Shown here: piece after piece, positions 14,901-27,500 of the stretch | Layout of the letters: the number at the start of each line of letters is the position of its first letter | How positions within the stretch are numbered: the stretch's first letter is position 1 | DNA from: Heterodera schachtii | Lineage: Eukaryota > Nematoda > Chromadorea > Rhabditida > Heteroderidae | DNA length: 64,000 nt | NCBI GenBank assembly: GCA_023374025.1 | Contig: SIJG01000001.1 | Location: 876,087 to 940,086 of the forward strand | Direction of reading: 5' to 3' | Notes under the pieces: generated by a model | The model's database searches: none | What the model was told of the DNA's origin: nothing | Seen by the model: only the letters and a program-made list of their open reading frames with translations | Program-made: the position numbers and the translations under genes

Positions 14901-17900
14901 TAATTGAAAAACAAAATAGAAAATCTTTTGTTATTATGGATAAAATTTATATAAATTCCTTAAAACTAAAGGAATAAAAATAAAATATATAACAAAGAAA
15001 TCTCATCCACAGAACTTAAAAGATTTTAAATTAATTACCAAAAATATTGCAAATCATATAGTTAAAAGTGTTGGGATTGCTCATTCAAAAAATCAAATAA
15101 CTTGATTTTGAAAAATTATGCAAAACCGATTGGCCCAAAAAACAAAAATTTTAGCAATTTCTTAAATGTTTAAAATTTAAAAACCTTACCTAAATGCCTC
15201 AAAAAAGCTAGCCGAAGTACATCAAAAATATCATTAAAAATTTTGTAGACAAAATTTTAAATTTAGATTAGAATAGTCTAATTTTTAATGTAGAATTTAA
15301 TTTATTTTTGTTATTTTATAAAATTTAAAAGAATTTAATCATAATCGTAAACTTAATGTAAAATCATCGTCTTTCTTATTACATATGTTAAATTTTATTT
15401 TGTTAATCCCTTTATATTTTGAATTTTCTTTTATCTCTTGGCACTCAGCGATTTTTGTAACAAATTCAAAAATTTGGACTCGTTGATCTTAATTGCCCGT
15501 TTCAATATTTTTTTTTTCATTTGGGATTTTTTTTATTGTATCATCTTTCTTCATTTTGGTAGTTTGTATTTTGTTAATCACTTTATTGTTTTAATTTTCG
15601 TTTTTTTGCCAGTGGCAATTGGAACCTTGCAGCTCATCGATATCTATGAACTAATTTAAAATTATATTCTGCTAATCCCTTGCTATTTGTAAAAAAAGTT
15701 TTTTTTTTATTGAGAGCTTTGTTATTTTGTTTTTTAATTAATGTTTGTATAATATATTTTGTGTTCTTTTTAATATTTATTTTATTGTTTTTTAATATAA
15801 TAATACCAAAAAACTTTAAATGGTCCATAATTTTTGTCTGAATATTTTTTGTTGTAAGCATTTATTTATATTATTCTATATATACGTAATTATACCCTGA
15901 ATTTTTTGGTTTATCTTTTTTATCGGAGAATTAAAGGGCAAATTTTTTAATTTTTTTAATATTGCAATTTTCATTATTTGCATTAGATAAGTCGTTTGAT
16001 TCCAGAATAAGGTGGCATTAAAATTTTTGTGCAGTAAAGAAAAATTGAAAAAATAATAGTACACCGATATAAATTAAAGTGGTTCTTAAATCAAAAAGAA
16101 GAAAATTAATGGGAAATGAATAAATAGTAAAGAAATTAAAGTAAGAATAATATACAAAAATTTAAAAAAACAATAATTAAACAAACCATAAGTAAATTTC
16201 CTTTAATATGCCAAAATAATTAAATTCCATAAAAATAACTTTCTTTTTAAATATTGGCTGATTTATTAACTTATGATGTGGATTTTCTAGAAAAGCTATC
16301 AAAACGAATAAGTTAATTAATTAATTAGTACAAAATTTTTCAATGCTGCAACTTACTTTATTCATAAATAAATTTGATTGTTTGTAAATGATGGTAAATA
16401 TTTTTATTTTGTTTTCATCTTGCTGAATATTTTTTATTTTGTATTTAATATATATTCAAAATATTGACATCTTGGAGGAGAAACAATCGTTTTGACGGTG
16501 TTTGCATTTTGTGACCCTTTATTTCCTAAATACAGATTAGATATTTATGGTTTATAAATATTTAAAAGCAAAATATTGTATTTTGTTTATTGCTCAAATC
16601 ATTCGTTTATACAATTGATGTTATCCAATTGTTTTTTTTTTGTGAAAAAGTTGTTTAAATTATGTACTTTTAATTTTAGATTAGGTTATATTGAATACCT
16701 TTTAAATATGTGTATTAAGAATAATTACTACGTTCCTGGTATAGACGACCAACATTTATTTTTATGAGATCTATATGATATTTTATAATGAAAATATATT
16801 TCTTATGGTTAATTTCTAAATTTATTTTATATTCTGTTTCGCTTTATAATAAGGGACTTAGGAACAGGGCTCGGATTGTTGGACTAATCTTACACCAAAC
16901 AAATACAATTCGAAGCCCACAAAATAGTAGTCGGAGGAGAAAGGGCACAATATTTATTAACCGAATAACTAATAACAATAGCTACGAACTGAGGGAAATA
17001 AAATAACAAAACAATAAAAAAAGGACTCCAACAAAATGCCAAACTAATTTAAATAATGAAAAGGTCACAATATCCAACAGATTTTTTGCAAAATTCTTGG
17101 AAAAAAGTCCAAAATTTGTTTTTGATTAGAATTGCACTATCGAAATAGATAAATAAAAGGAAATTAACTTATTTTTCGACCTGTTTTTTTCAGTTTTGGC
17201 ACATTTTTTGGCCTTGTTTGATACTCCTATTAATAGAAGATTTTATTTTAATTGATTTTCAAATTTATTTAAATAAAATTTACAAGATTTAAATTAGACA
17301 ATTTGACATATTGATGATTGTTATGAGTTAATATAATTAACATAGGTTTATTACGCATTTTAATTGGAGTTTCCCAATTTTATTGAGAATTTTTGTTTAC
17401 AAGATCTTCACATATCGCGACTGCATTTTTTATGGCATATGTGAAATTTATATTGTTGTTGGATTAGTTTTTTATTTGCAGAAACTTAATTTAAAGTTTT
17501 TCTTTTGATGGATAAATTATTGATTTATGTTTTTGTTTATTCAGCATGTCCCAGTTTCTGTCCCTATCATTTTCTCATTTCTGTCCCATTTTAACATTTC
17601 AAATTGTTTGGTTATTTCTTTTAACATTACGATCATTCATAATTACTTTTTAACACTTGACAATTTTCCGATGGAGAAAATGTGTCTAGTATGACGAATA
17701 TTTTTCTTTCATTCGTTTCTTCATTCTTTTCTTCATTTATTTTTTAATTTATATCTGTAATTTGAAATTAAATTATATTTGTTTTAGGGTTTTTTATTTT
17801 TTGAATTGATTTTTCTTTATTTTCAATTAGTCGCAAAAATGTAAAATTGAAAATATTTTCTACGAATTGTATGGAACTATTTATTTTTCTTTAAATTATT

Positions 17901-18097
17901 CGATATTCTTAATTTAATTATTTCAACATTTTTATTCATGGCTTTCTTCCAAAAAAGCTAACAAATAAGTTTAATAGTATTGAACATATTAAAATTAACT
18001 ATTATGTTGCTTTATTTTTTCATAGTTCAATGTCTGTAATAAAAAAAATGTGTCAATGGCAACTCGTACAAAGGCAACTCGTACAATTTTTAATGGG

Positions 18098-18395
18098 TGA
18101 AAAGTATCAATGTGGGCGATCATAAAAAAGTATCAATGTGGGCGATCATAAAAAAGTATCAATGGGGCGTTCCTAAAAAAGTATCAATGTGGGCGATCCT
18201 AAAAAAGTATCAATGGGGCGTTCCTAAAAAAGTATCAATGTGGGCGATCATAAAAAAGTATCAATGTGGGCGATCATAAAAAAGTATCAATGGGGCGTTC
18301 CTAAAAAAGTATCAATGTGGGCATTCCTAAAAAAGTATCAATGGGGCGTTCCTAAAAAAGTGTCAATGGTAATAAATAATTAAATTTAATAATTG
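18098..18395 (+). repeat. Left arm minisatellite (25/26-bp units)
   Basis: Eleven direct units; the last reads GTGTCAATGGTAAT and merges into the inner inverted sequence. Because 25 + 26 = 51 nt, paired units stay open in several frames and produce a repetitive apparent peptide, which should not be taken as a gene. Confidence 0.9.
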
Positions 18396-18722
18396 TTAAT
18401 ACAAATATTTTAGAATTTATATAAATATTTTATTTTTTAATTAATTTTAGACCGATTTTCAATTTCATTAATGTACAATTGAAAAGTATCACCATAATAT
18501 TTAAAATTATTATTCCAACTGTTATTTCGACTGCATAAATTTTAAAAAGATTCAGAATTTTGCTTTAAATTTGAGAGTAGAGTTTTAATTCAAAATTATA
18601 AAGAATTTAATAAATCGTGGCGGCTTGCTTAAGGCCTAACAAGCGGATATTTTGTATCGGAATGATTTTTTGATCGGATATGGAATGCGTTAACACCAAT
18701 CAGCATTGGAACAAGTTTGTCT

Positions 18723-19231
18723 TCAAAGATTTCTTTGCAATAGAATAAAACAAAACTTCAATCTGGCTTTGTCTGTAGTGTCTGTATTTGTCACCAGCAA
18801 AATCTTAATTAGGTTGGAGTTATGAGTTTTTTTAGAATTAATAAATATTAAAATTAAATATTTTGATAGCCCTGAGCAACAATTATTAATTATATCAATG
18901 AAATTTAATCGGAATTCCAAGGAATGTTCTTTTTTTGTAAACGGAAAACCTATCGAATTCTGATCATTTTTAATTAATTATACACAAATAGTAAAACAAC
19001 ACTGTGCAGGCAAATGCTCTGTATGCTTGGATTTTTGGTTATGCGTTCAATTTGCTTAAAAAGAAACTCATTTGTAAAATTTTCGAGCGAAATTGAGAGA
19101 ACTGCCCCAATTATGAGCCCAACACTGATTAGGTCTCGTTCACTTCGAGATTTGGCATTTTCAGTAATGTTTTCAGCATAATTTGGTGTGCAAATCAAGA
19201 AAATCAGGAGAATAATTTTTATTGGAAGCAT
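18723..19231 (-). CDS. Putative secreted small protein carried in the fold-back element
   Basis: The minus-strand frame starting at 19231 has a textbook signal peptide: MLPIK, then ILLIFLICTPNYA with likely cleavage before ENITEN. It continues about 65 residues (ENAKSRSERDLISVGLIIG and onward) with a second hydrophobic patch before stopping at 18974. Downstream on the same strand are further coding-like runs at 18920-18723 and about 18727-18625, the last reading FEDKLVPMLIGVNAFHIRSK and ending in TAA. Acceptor-like sites (TTGCTCAG, TTGCAAAG) separate them, so this may be a multi-exon gene, but I could not find splice joins that keep all parts in frame. It has no recognised family. Its position between inverted arms suggests a captured host gene or cargo. 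The signal peptide is visible; secretion and function are inferred. Confidence 0.4.
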
Positions 19232-19323
19232 TTTTGAGACTCATGATGGAAAGACCATATTGTTACTTATATATATACACCCATTTTTTGTTTTATTCAA
19301 CATTTCATTCTCATCAAATGCAA

Positions 19324-19567
19324 TTTTGCTCCTAAAATTTCAAGGCATTCCATTTTTATTTTATTGTTTTTTCTATTTTAGTATGAAATTTCATGCCATT
19401 CCTTTTGTTTACCCTTTTTTTGCATTTTTCGTCCATAGAATAAGCCATTTTTGCTCCTAGAATTTCAAGGCATTCCATTTTTATTTTATTCTTTTTTCTG
19501 TTTTAGTATGAAATTTCATGCCGTTCCTTTTGTTTACTCTTTTTTTTTGCATTTCGCCCATCGATTA
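19324..19567. repeat. Two-copy tandem duplication, about 124-bp period
   Basis: The stretch beginning TTTTGCTCCTAAAATTTCAA is repeated once at about 19448 with scattered substitutions, upstream of the minus-strand frame at 19231, so it would lie in that gene's promoter region. Confidence 0.8.
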
Positions 19568-19647
19568 CAAAAGATATTCGTGCAAAAAATTTAAAACAAA
19601 ATGACAAATTTTATATTATTTTTTTTAAATTTATCTTTAAATTTGAT

Positions 19648-19880
19648 GGTTATAATTAATTTAATTATTTATTATCATTGATACTTTTTTAGGAATGCCC
19701 ACATTGATACTTTTTTAGGAATGCCCACATTGATACTTTTTTAGGATCGCCCACATTGATACTTTTTTAGGATCGCCCACATTGATACTTTTTTAGGAAC
19801 GCCCCATTGATACTTTTTTAGGATCGCCCACATTGATACTTTTTTAGGAACGCCCCATTGATACTTTTTTAGGATCGACC
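19648..19880 (-). repeat. Right arm minisatellite (inverted)
   Basis: Eight units of TTGATACTTTTTTAGGA, the reverse complement of the left arm, with the same two variant endings (GGGGCGT and GTGGGCGAT in reverse). Confidence 0.9.
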
Positions 19881-22800
19881 TAGCACCGTTTTTAAATACG
19901 TAACATACGCGATTTCTTGCGTGGCAATTAAATCTATCAAACGCTAAATTCAAACAAGAATTTTTTAAATTTTTATATTGCTTTATTTTTTTATAATATA
20001 TGCAAAAATAAATTTTATCAGATTTCAATTTTGGGTTGTAAATACTTCATAAATGCTGACATGTCCAATATAGTTAAAAATTTTCACGAGAGAATTTTTC
20101 ATCTTTTTATTTGTTTAATAATAAATTATTTCTTTATGAATAAGTTTTATTTTTCCAATCTTTAAATTAAATGTATATTTTTTTAATAATTTAAAAATAA
20201 TAATATAATTTTTATTTAAAATATATTGATTTTGTTTCATATTTTTTATCTAACACTAAAGAGACTTTTATATTTAAATAATTTATGTCACTTATTTCTA
20301 TTTCATTTTTGTGCTGAAAAATCCGCGCTCTAATATTTCTTTATATATCTAAGTACGTTGAGAACAGACTTTTGTTGTAAATTCAGTATTTATGATTTGA
20401 TTAGCTGAATTGAATTTTTGTCTTTATTACTATGAGTGTACAGTTTCAATCCATTAAGAAATATTTGCTTGAAAAAATTTCCAGCATTTTCAATACTTAA
20501 AATTAATATAAATTTAAACCTACTGATGTAATTTTACTTTAATCCATCACCATTTTCCCTTATTTATTTTTCCTTAACAATTTTTTATGAAACATTAGGC
20601 TAAGAACAAATACAATTCTGGTAAATACAAACGAAATGTAATCTAGTAAGAATATTAATACTATATGTTATTAAATTATTTTAACATAAGATTTCTTCAT
20701 TTAAAAAAAACGGTGAATTTTATTCCAAAACAATTCATGCTGATGGGAGATTAATTTTATTAAATTTTGGCATTTAAAAAAATATAGTATTGTTGAAAAG
20801 GGAGCTTTTATTAAATTTTTTTATTTAAAGTATAAGGTTTGAAGGTTTTAAAATCTAAATACGTAAAATTTTTATTTATTTTGAATAATATTGAAATTAT
20901 GAAAAAGAATTGTTTTAATTTTTAAGTTTTGGTTTTTAGCAATTATTCAATCATATATTCTTCATAAATTTTTATTAAATTATTTATCTTTTGAAGTAAT
21001 GTTTTTTTAAGAAATAATCTGTTAGGTATATTATTCATGGTTGTTCGTGAGCTTGAAGCACTTGTATTCGCGGTTGCGGTTGTTAATTTTATAAATAAAA
21101 TTATATTTTTTAAAATTTATTATTTAAGTAAATAAACTAGTATTAAATTTCTGCAGAAATAATATTTATTTTTGACCATTAATTTGTAATTTATTAAATG
21201 AATTTTAAATAATTTTGAAACGATTCATTATTTAATATTTTTGCTAAATTACATCAATAATGTTTTTGACGTTTAATAATGATTTTATCGTTTACACCTT
21301 TATTTGATTTTTAATTATAGAAGTAAGATGTCAGCAAAATTTAATTTAACTAATTGATTTAGTTATTCATTTTAAATTATTTTTTCTTAAATAATTGTTT
21401 AACATGATAATTTTATTTAAAAAATATGCAGAAGAAAAAAGTTTTGTTATTTTATCTCTTGGTAAAAACCAAAATTTGCAATAGTGAATTGAAATTAAAA
21501 AAAAATCAATCGAAAAGCGAAGCCATAAAACTATGAAAAGGCATATCTCCTAAGAGTTGGATGTATGAGAATTAAAATTCCTAAAATAAGGAAAACATAA
21601 CTTTTTAAAGAAAAATAATATAATCAAATTAAAAATATTTGAATCAGAATAATAATATGATGGCATTCGAAATAAAAAACATTGGAATGGATAGCTGAAA
21701 AACAAAGATTTTAAATATTAAAAAATTTTATATTCAAATTAAGCAAAAATCGAGTCGTTAAAAATATGCACAATTATTGCATTGCAATGAGATTAAACGA
21801 AACAAACTGAAAACATGAACAAAATGAAGAAAACATCATCGTCCGAAAATTATAAATTTATTATTGGTATTACACATAAATTTTCTAAATTGAGGGCACA
21901 ATTTTACAAATCTATTCAAACTTGTTAATTTCAGCATAAAATCTCGAAATAGCTAAATATAGTATGAATAATCATTTTAGAACCTAAAATACAAAATAAT
22001 TATATTTAATTGCAGTGAAAAAAACATTAAAATTTATTCGCAGTGCTCTAAAAACTTGCAATATAATAAGTAAAATTTTTATAAATTTTCAATATCAAAA
22101 TTTTTTATAAATATAAATTTATAGAACATTTATTTAATTATTTCATTTTTCACTTTCATTTTCTTAAAAAAGCATTATTTGGTATTATTTTATTAATTGT
22201 TTTTTATATAAAAGGATAAAATAATTTTTAATTATTTTTTTTTAAATTTGATAAATACATTGAACATACCCTTAAATTATAAGTCTATTAAACAATTTTA
22301 ATTATGGTTTCTTTTAAATATTTGTGAATTGATTTTATTTATAAGCACGCAAAATAAGTGAAAAACTTATTTTATGGGCGAACATCTAAAATATGCAGTT
22401 TAAAGGGCAAATAAAGAACTTTTAAATCCCATCCCTATTTATTAATTTAATAAATTAAGAATTAATTCAGGGATAACAAGTGTCTTTTTTTCTAAGGTTT
22501 GTCTTCATTTTGGCACGTCCTCCTTATATATTGTGTTTATGGATGCTGTAGATCACCGGTGAACAGCAATATTTTGTGCAGTGCCAATGCCAATTTGTGC
22601 ACCACCAAAAAATTTGCAAATTTCGGTTAGTCGTTTTCCGGTGATTATTTGAAATTGTAAAACACGTTAAAAAAGTGTTTAACCATGGTTGCTCATTTGC
22701 TACGGGGAAACAAGAAGTTGCAGCTGTGAAAAAAAATCATATACACTTTTTAAATGTATAAATCTAATAGCACTAAATAAAGTTATCCTTATTAAAATTT

Positions 22801-23841
22801 TGGAATTTAAATGCATCAGAATAAAACGAAAAATTTTGGAGCTGAGCTCATATATATGGAAATCCAACTAACTACAAAAACAAATAACAATGCGAGTAAG
22901 AAAAAGAAGAATAAAATTTTATATTAAAAAAGAAATTGATACTTAATAGGAAAATTTATTTTTGTTATACATAATTCGAATTTTCTACATCTGATAAAAA
23001 TTTTTATTATTTTCTCAACCCATAAATCTTTCCCACACCTTCTGTTCTTTTTATTTGAAATTTCATTAATGTTATTGTTTTAATCACTCAACATGAGCCG
23101 TGAATTCAGCTTTGCCCATTTTAAATACATCTATGGTAGGCTTTTTTGATATTTTTTAAATCGGGCAATAACCTCATTACTACTTAAATAAAATATTCGT
23201 CTATTTATGATTGTTTATATTTTAATTATTAGAGAAATTATTTTTAATAAATTTCTTTAGGGTGTTTTAATAAATAATGAACTGCAAGGGATGTTCCACT
23301 TTTGAATTTATCGGAGATGCCGTAACCATTATTTAAAATCTACATTTTATAGCCTATTTTTTTATTATCAAAAGTTTGCTTTAATTTTGCATTTTTTTAT
23401 TTTATTGAGATTAATTCAAATTATTGTTGGATTTATACTTATAATTTTTGGCTTCCTTATCCATCAAGAGAATAAAAAACATTATTGGCTGTCACTCCAA
23501 TTTTGCTAATTTCAATTTTTTCATTTAAATGGGAGTAACACAAATTAAAATCAAAAGTATCTTTTACGTTTATTTCAATTGATTTCTAAATGAAATCCTT
23601 TATGAATTATATTTTTTTATCTAAACATGTTTTTATCCAATATAGTAAATAATTACATACAAGAAATAAGAAATCGAATTTATGTTTGACCCAAACGAAT
23701 TTAATGATATTTTTTATGTTTTTAACATATTGTAATATTATTTTTTTAATCAAATATTTTAGGGGCAGTTATTTAATTTTTTTCTTAAATTACATAATCA
23801 TTTTACTATAAAAAAATCAAATTAATTTTCATCACCAAAGT
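19881..23841. other. AT-rich spacer
   Basis: No supported gene. A GC-richer patch at about 22500-22720 contains repeated GGTGAT/ATCACC words and is open in several frames on the minus strand, which argues against a specific coding frame. Nothing recognisable. Confidence 0.5.
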
Positions 23842-24255
23842 TATGGGAAAGTTCTAGTAGTTAGAGGCCATGATTTCACCAGAATTTAGTAGTTAGAGGC
23901 GACCATTTTGTCCGGATTACGGTAGCCTCCCATATCTATGGGATAGCTGTAGGCCAACACAGCGCCAGCCAAATGAGAAGTAAGAGTGGCAGCCATGCAG
24001 ATGCGAGACAATTAAGGCTTGAGAGCGCGGCGAGAAAGCTAATGCGAGTGACTGTGACGAGAGTGTGTAGAAACAATGAGAGAGTAAAACACTGCATGAC
24101 ATTGAGAGAGAAATAGAAAGAAAGGTGTGAGAGAGTGTAAGGCAACGAGATAAATGGAAGGGGGGGGGCAGCAGCAGCAAGCAGATGAGATCGGCTGAAA
24201 TGATGAACAAGAGGGACCCGAATGACATGCGAAAGACCATTGTCAAGAGGCCAAA
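23842..24255. other. GC- and purine-rich island, possible LTR or promoter relic
   Basis: A sharp compositional island rich in GAGAGA on the plus strand, with a run of nine G at about 24162 followed by CAGCAGCAGCAGC-type sequence. At its left edge TAGTAGTTAGAGGC occurs twice, 31 bp apart. A 109-residue minus-strand frame is open across it but is leucine/serine-rich with no domain and looks like a by-product of pyrimidine richness. The CT-rich minus strand resembles the CT-rich LTR of the element starting 350 bp away, so a solo LTR or promoter remnant is plausible; identity unknown. Confidence 0.3.
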
Positions 24256-24543
24256 AAATAATTAAATGACCAAAATACGAATTTAAAACAAAAAAATTTG
24301 TTCTAAAATATACAACGAATGAGGGTTTTATTATAAATTAATATTTTTAAATAATTAAAAAAAATTAATATAAATATTATAAAATTCTTAACATAGGGGG
24401 ATGGGTAGCCAAATCTGTATTTCGCTTTTTCATCTTTTACAACCAAACAATTAGATCTAAGTAATAAAAAAAAGATTTTTTAAGGAAAATCCCACCAAAA
24501 AAACTTTACACAATAAATAACTTCAACAATAATAATAAGAAAA

Positions 24544-27500
24544 ATGTTCCGCCGGGCACTCGTTGGTGTAGTTAATAGTCAAATATTTGTATTAATAAAA
24601 TTAATGTTCGGGTGATGACCCCGAGAGAGACATTTTAATTATTTTATTTATGTTATTTTCCTCTCTCTGTCTCCCGCACTATTTCTCTCATTTAATTGTG
24701 TCTGCTCCCTTTGTAAAGGTCAGACACATCATCCCTCCCCCATATTTTGACCCCCGCTCATTTCCTTCGTTCATTCTGTTTTCTTGTTGTATTCCCACAT
24801 TTCCTCCAATCGTCCTCCGCCCCAAATATTTATTTATTTGTTTTCCAATAAATACATTGATTATTTATTGGACTGTTTAGCTCGGTTAGGTAAGACCGAA
24901 CAATTGGCGACGCCTCTCTTCAACTCAAGCCGGGTTGGCTGAGCATCATCGTCTAAAGCCGAGTCGGCAATCAACAATTTTGAAATTCTAAGGCCGAGTT
25001 GGCCATCATCGAATTTCTTAAGCCGAGTCGGCCATCACCCAAATTGAAATTCTAAAGCCGGGTTGGCTATCATCGAATTTCATAAAGCCGGGCTGGCAAA
25101 TTCGTCAAACAGCAGTAAAACAAAACTGCAAATTCATCAAAGCCGAGTTGGCATTTGTCATAAATTGTTGAAAGCGAAAACAACTCAATATGGCTGCGAA
25201 CATCGACCAATTGGTGAGACTGATGACACAGCAACAGCAACAATTTGAGGACCAACAGAGATTGGTGCAGCAGCAGTCGCAACAAATTGCGCAGTTGCTA
25301 GCGAACCAAAATGCTGCAAACATCGCAGCTGGTCAACAAAATCCGCCGAATCCAGTCGTCATCCCTTCGCTGCCGGACATTTCGCTATTCGAAGCGTGTG
25401 ATGAAAAAAGTCGAGTGAGCGAATGGCTCGAACGCTTCAAATTCGCACTCGCAAATCAAGGTCAAGTCGCTGATGAACAAGCTGAGCGAGATGGCTTTCA
25501 GTGAATACAGCCGCTCAGTTCTGCCAGCTTTAGTCACCGATTTCGACTTTCCGACAACATTGCTGAAATTGGAGAAGTTTTTCGCGAAACCCCAGTCAAT
25601 CTTCTTCGACAGGTATGAATGCCTAAAAGCGGTGAGGGGAGATGGCGAGGACTTCCGACATTTCATAAATCGACACAAAAAGCTGCTGAACGACTTCAAA
25701 TTCGACGATTTGAAGAAAGAGCAATTTTACTCGTTAATGCTCTTGACGGCACTCAAAGCGCCGAGCGACGCAACACTGAGGCAACGATTTTGGCCAAATT
25801 GGCAACGGACGGACAAAACGTGTCGTATGACGGAATAGTGGAAGATTTAATCAACTTCCAGTCAACGATTGCGGAGGCTCGAGCGATCGAAACACCGATC
25901 AGCTCTCGGAATGTAAATGCTGTCCATCAAAAGGGCAAGCAAAATTCCCTGCCGAAGAACAAATTCCCCAAAAGTGGACAAACCACAACGGCAAACAAAA
26001 GTTGTTGGCGATGCGGAGAATGTGACCATCCGCCATTCAACTGCCGATTCAAAGTGACAAAGTGTCCGAAATGTGGTACCAATGGTCACTTGGGAAAGAA
26101 ATGTGAAAGTGTTCAGGCATGGAGGAAACAACAAAGTGCAAAGATGTTGGGAAACAAGAAAATCAGACATTTGAGGATCGGAATGACCTCCTGTTCGATC
26201 AATGCACTTTCGTTGATGCAGATCAAAATTCTGCTGAACCAACAAAAAGTCCAATTCTTCCTCGACACCGGATCGGACATCGACGTGATTGATGAGTTGA
26301 CTTATGCCGAAATTGGCAAGCCACCGATCGAAGTGTGCGACGAAATTGGGAAGACCTTTGATGGAAAGGAAGTTCCATTCATTGGAAAGGTATTGGCATT
26401 TTCAAATTCGGCGAGATTGAAGTGAAGCGACCATTTTACGTGGCAAAGAAAGGCTCACTTAATCTGCTGAGTTGCCAAACCATGGACAAATTTGGTTTGT
26501 TGGACGAAATGAAGCTGAAGATCAGCAACGTGGCAGTAAACTTGTGCAACGCCGGCCGCCCAAAGGGAGAGAAAATTATCCCCAGTGGCATAAAACAATG
26601 GTCGGCACAGAAGCCAAAATTGAGGCATTGAAAAGGCCTTTCCCGAAGTCGTTAAAGACGGGTTAGGACTCTGCACAAAGGAGAAGGCACGACTGTCGTT
26701 GAAAGAAGACGCCGCACTGTTCGGTCTTGATACCGAATCAAAACAAATTTATTTGAAGAAATTAAATAACAAATAAATAAATTAAATTTGGACGGAGGAG
26801 CACAATTATTTGGAGAAGAAAGAACAACAATAAAAAGACTGAATTAATGAATGCAAAATGGGGAAGGGAGGACAATTAATCAATAGGTCAAAGTGTTGAA
26901 TAAAAGAGAGCGATTATAGACTATGAGGAAAGAGAGAGTGAAACAGACAGTGAAAGGAATAAATAAAAATGTCTTCCTTTTTGTCTCTGGGTGTTACCAC
27001 CCGAACACCTCCCCTTTTAAGTCTTCTCATCCGGGGGAAAATCGCACAGGTGCCCTTCGGCGACGATCAGAACGACGTTGCACCGGTTGTGGCGGTGGCG
27101 ATCGACTGCGGCGATTTTGCGGAATGTTCTGCTGCTCTTCTTCAATTTGTTGTTCCACAACATTGTCCGGTTCCCCAATAGGGTCAGGCCTTTCTTGAGG
27201 GTCCTGCCCTTGGTCCAAATTTGCCCGTGGAATTGGCAAATTAAATGCATCATTCAAAACATTTAATGGGCACTGATCAGTCGAAGTCTGGCGCCTTCGG
27301 AGTTGATTTGCGTGGAAGCGCCCAGCTGATCCATCGCAAAATCGGACTTTAAAAATCACTCCGGCGCTTTCGAAAATGGTACCGGCCTTCCAATTTTGTG
27401 ATAGACGGTGCCGGGCCCAAACTTTTTCCTGTGGCCCAAAGTTCTGAATTCGTGTCCCAAATCTTCGGTTGAAATTTCGCTCCATTTTCTCATCTCTCTC

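Larger units (their letters stand above)
5938..18096. other. Long AT-rich spacer
   Basis: About 12 kb with no supported gene. It contains the 50-bp shared motif at 7662, a perfect hairpin at 9784-9825 and an (AT)n run near 11922. Slightly GC-richer patches at 11230-11335, 13640-13720, 15440-15655 and 16860-17000 have short open runs (for example one ending LIDIYELI at 15656) but no recognisable domain and no consistent splice structure. Confidence 0.5.
18097..19880. mobile_element. Fold-back element with minisatellite arms
   Basis: The left arm (about 18098-18375) holds eleven units of AAAAAAGTATCAATGTGGGC plus a short tail, alternating 25- and 26-bp versions (GGGGCGTTCCT or GTGGGCGATC[A/C]T). 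The right arm (about 19674-19876) holds eight units of the same repeat in reverse. The inverted match continues inward beyond the repeats: 18361-18390 mirrors about 19648-19680 (AATTTAATTATTTATTA on both sides). Together they bracket a 1.3-kb core carrying a secreted-protein-like frame. A possible imperfect target duplication (TTTTTAAT before 18094, TTTTTAAA after 19888) is weak. Long arms of tandem repeats are typical of fold-back/Mutator-like elements, a type described in root-knot nematodes (Tm1). No transposase was seen, so the element would be non-autonomous. Confidence 0.7.

Noticed and set aside
15438..15659. 73-codon frame ending LIDIYELI
   Set aside because: Mostly Phe/Ile runs from T-rich sequence; the end is more protein-like but no family or splice partner could be supported.
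16788..17006. 72-codon frame with RNRARIVGLILHQTNT
   Set aside because: Slightly GC-richer patch, but no domain, no repeat ends and no neighbouring exons.
18097..18279. 60-codon frame of repeating KKYQWGVPKKVSMWAI units
   Set aside because: It is the minisatellite arm read through; alternating 25/26-bp units keep several frames open, and the inverted arm at 19741-20028 does the same.
24160..24246. Leucine-rich minus-strand frames at 23917-24246
   Set aside because: Two overlapping frames are open in the same pyrimidine-rich stretch with no domain; composition explains them.
24650..24880. 76-codon frame, identical at 34645-34875
   Set aside because: It lies entirely inside the LTR of element A and occurs in both LTR copies, so it reflects CT-rich LTR sequence and is unlikely to be a gene.
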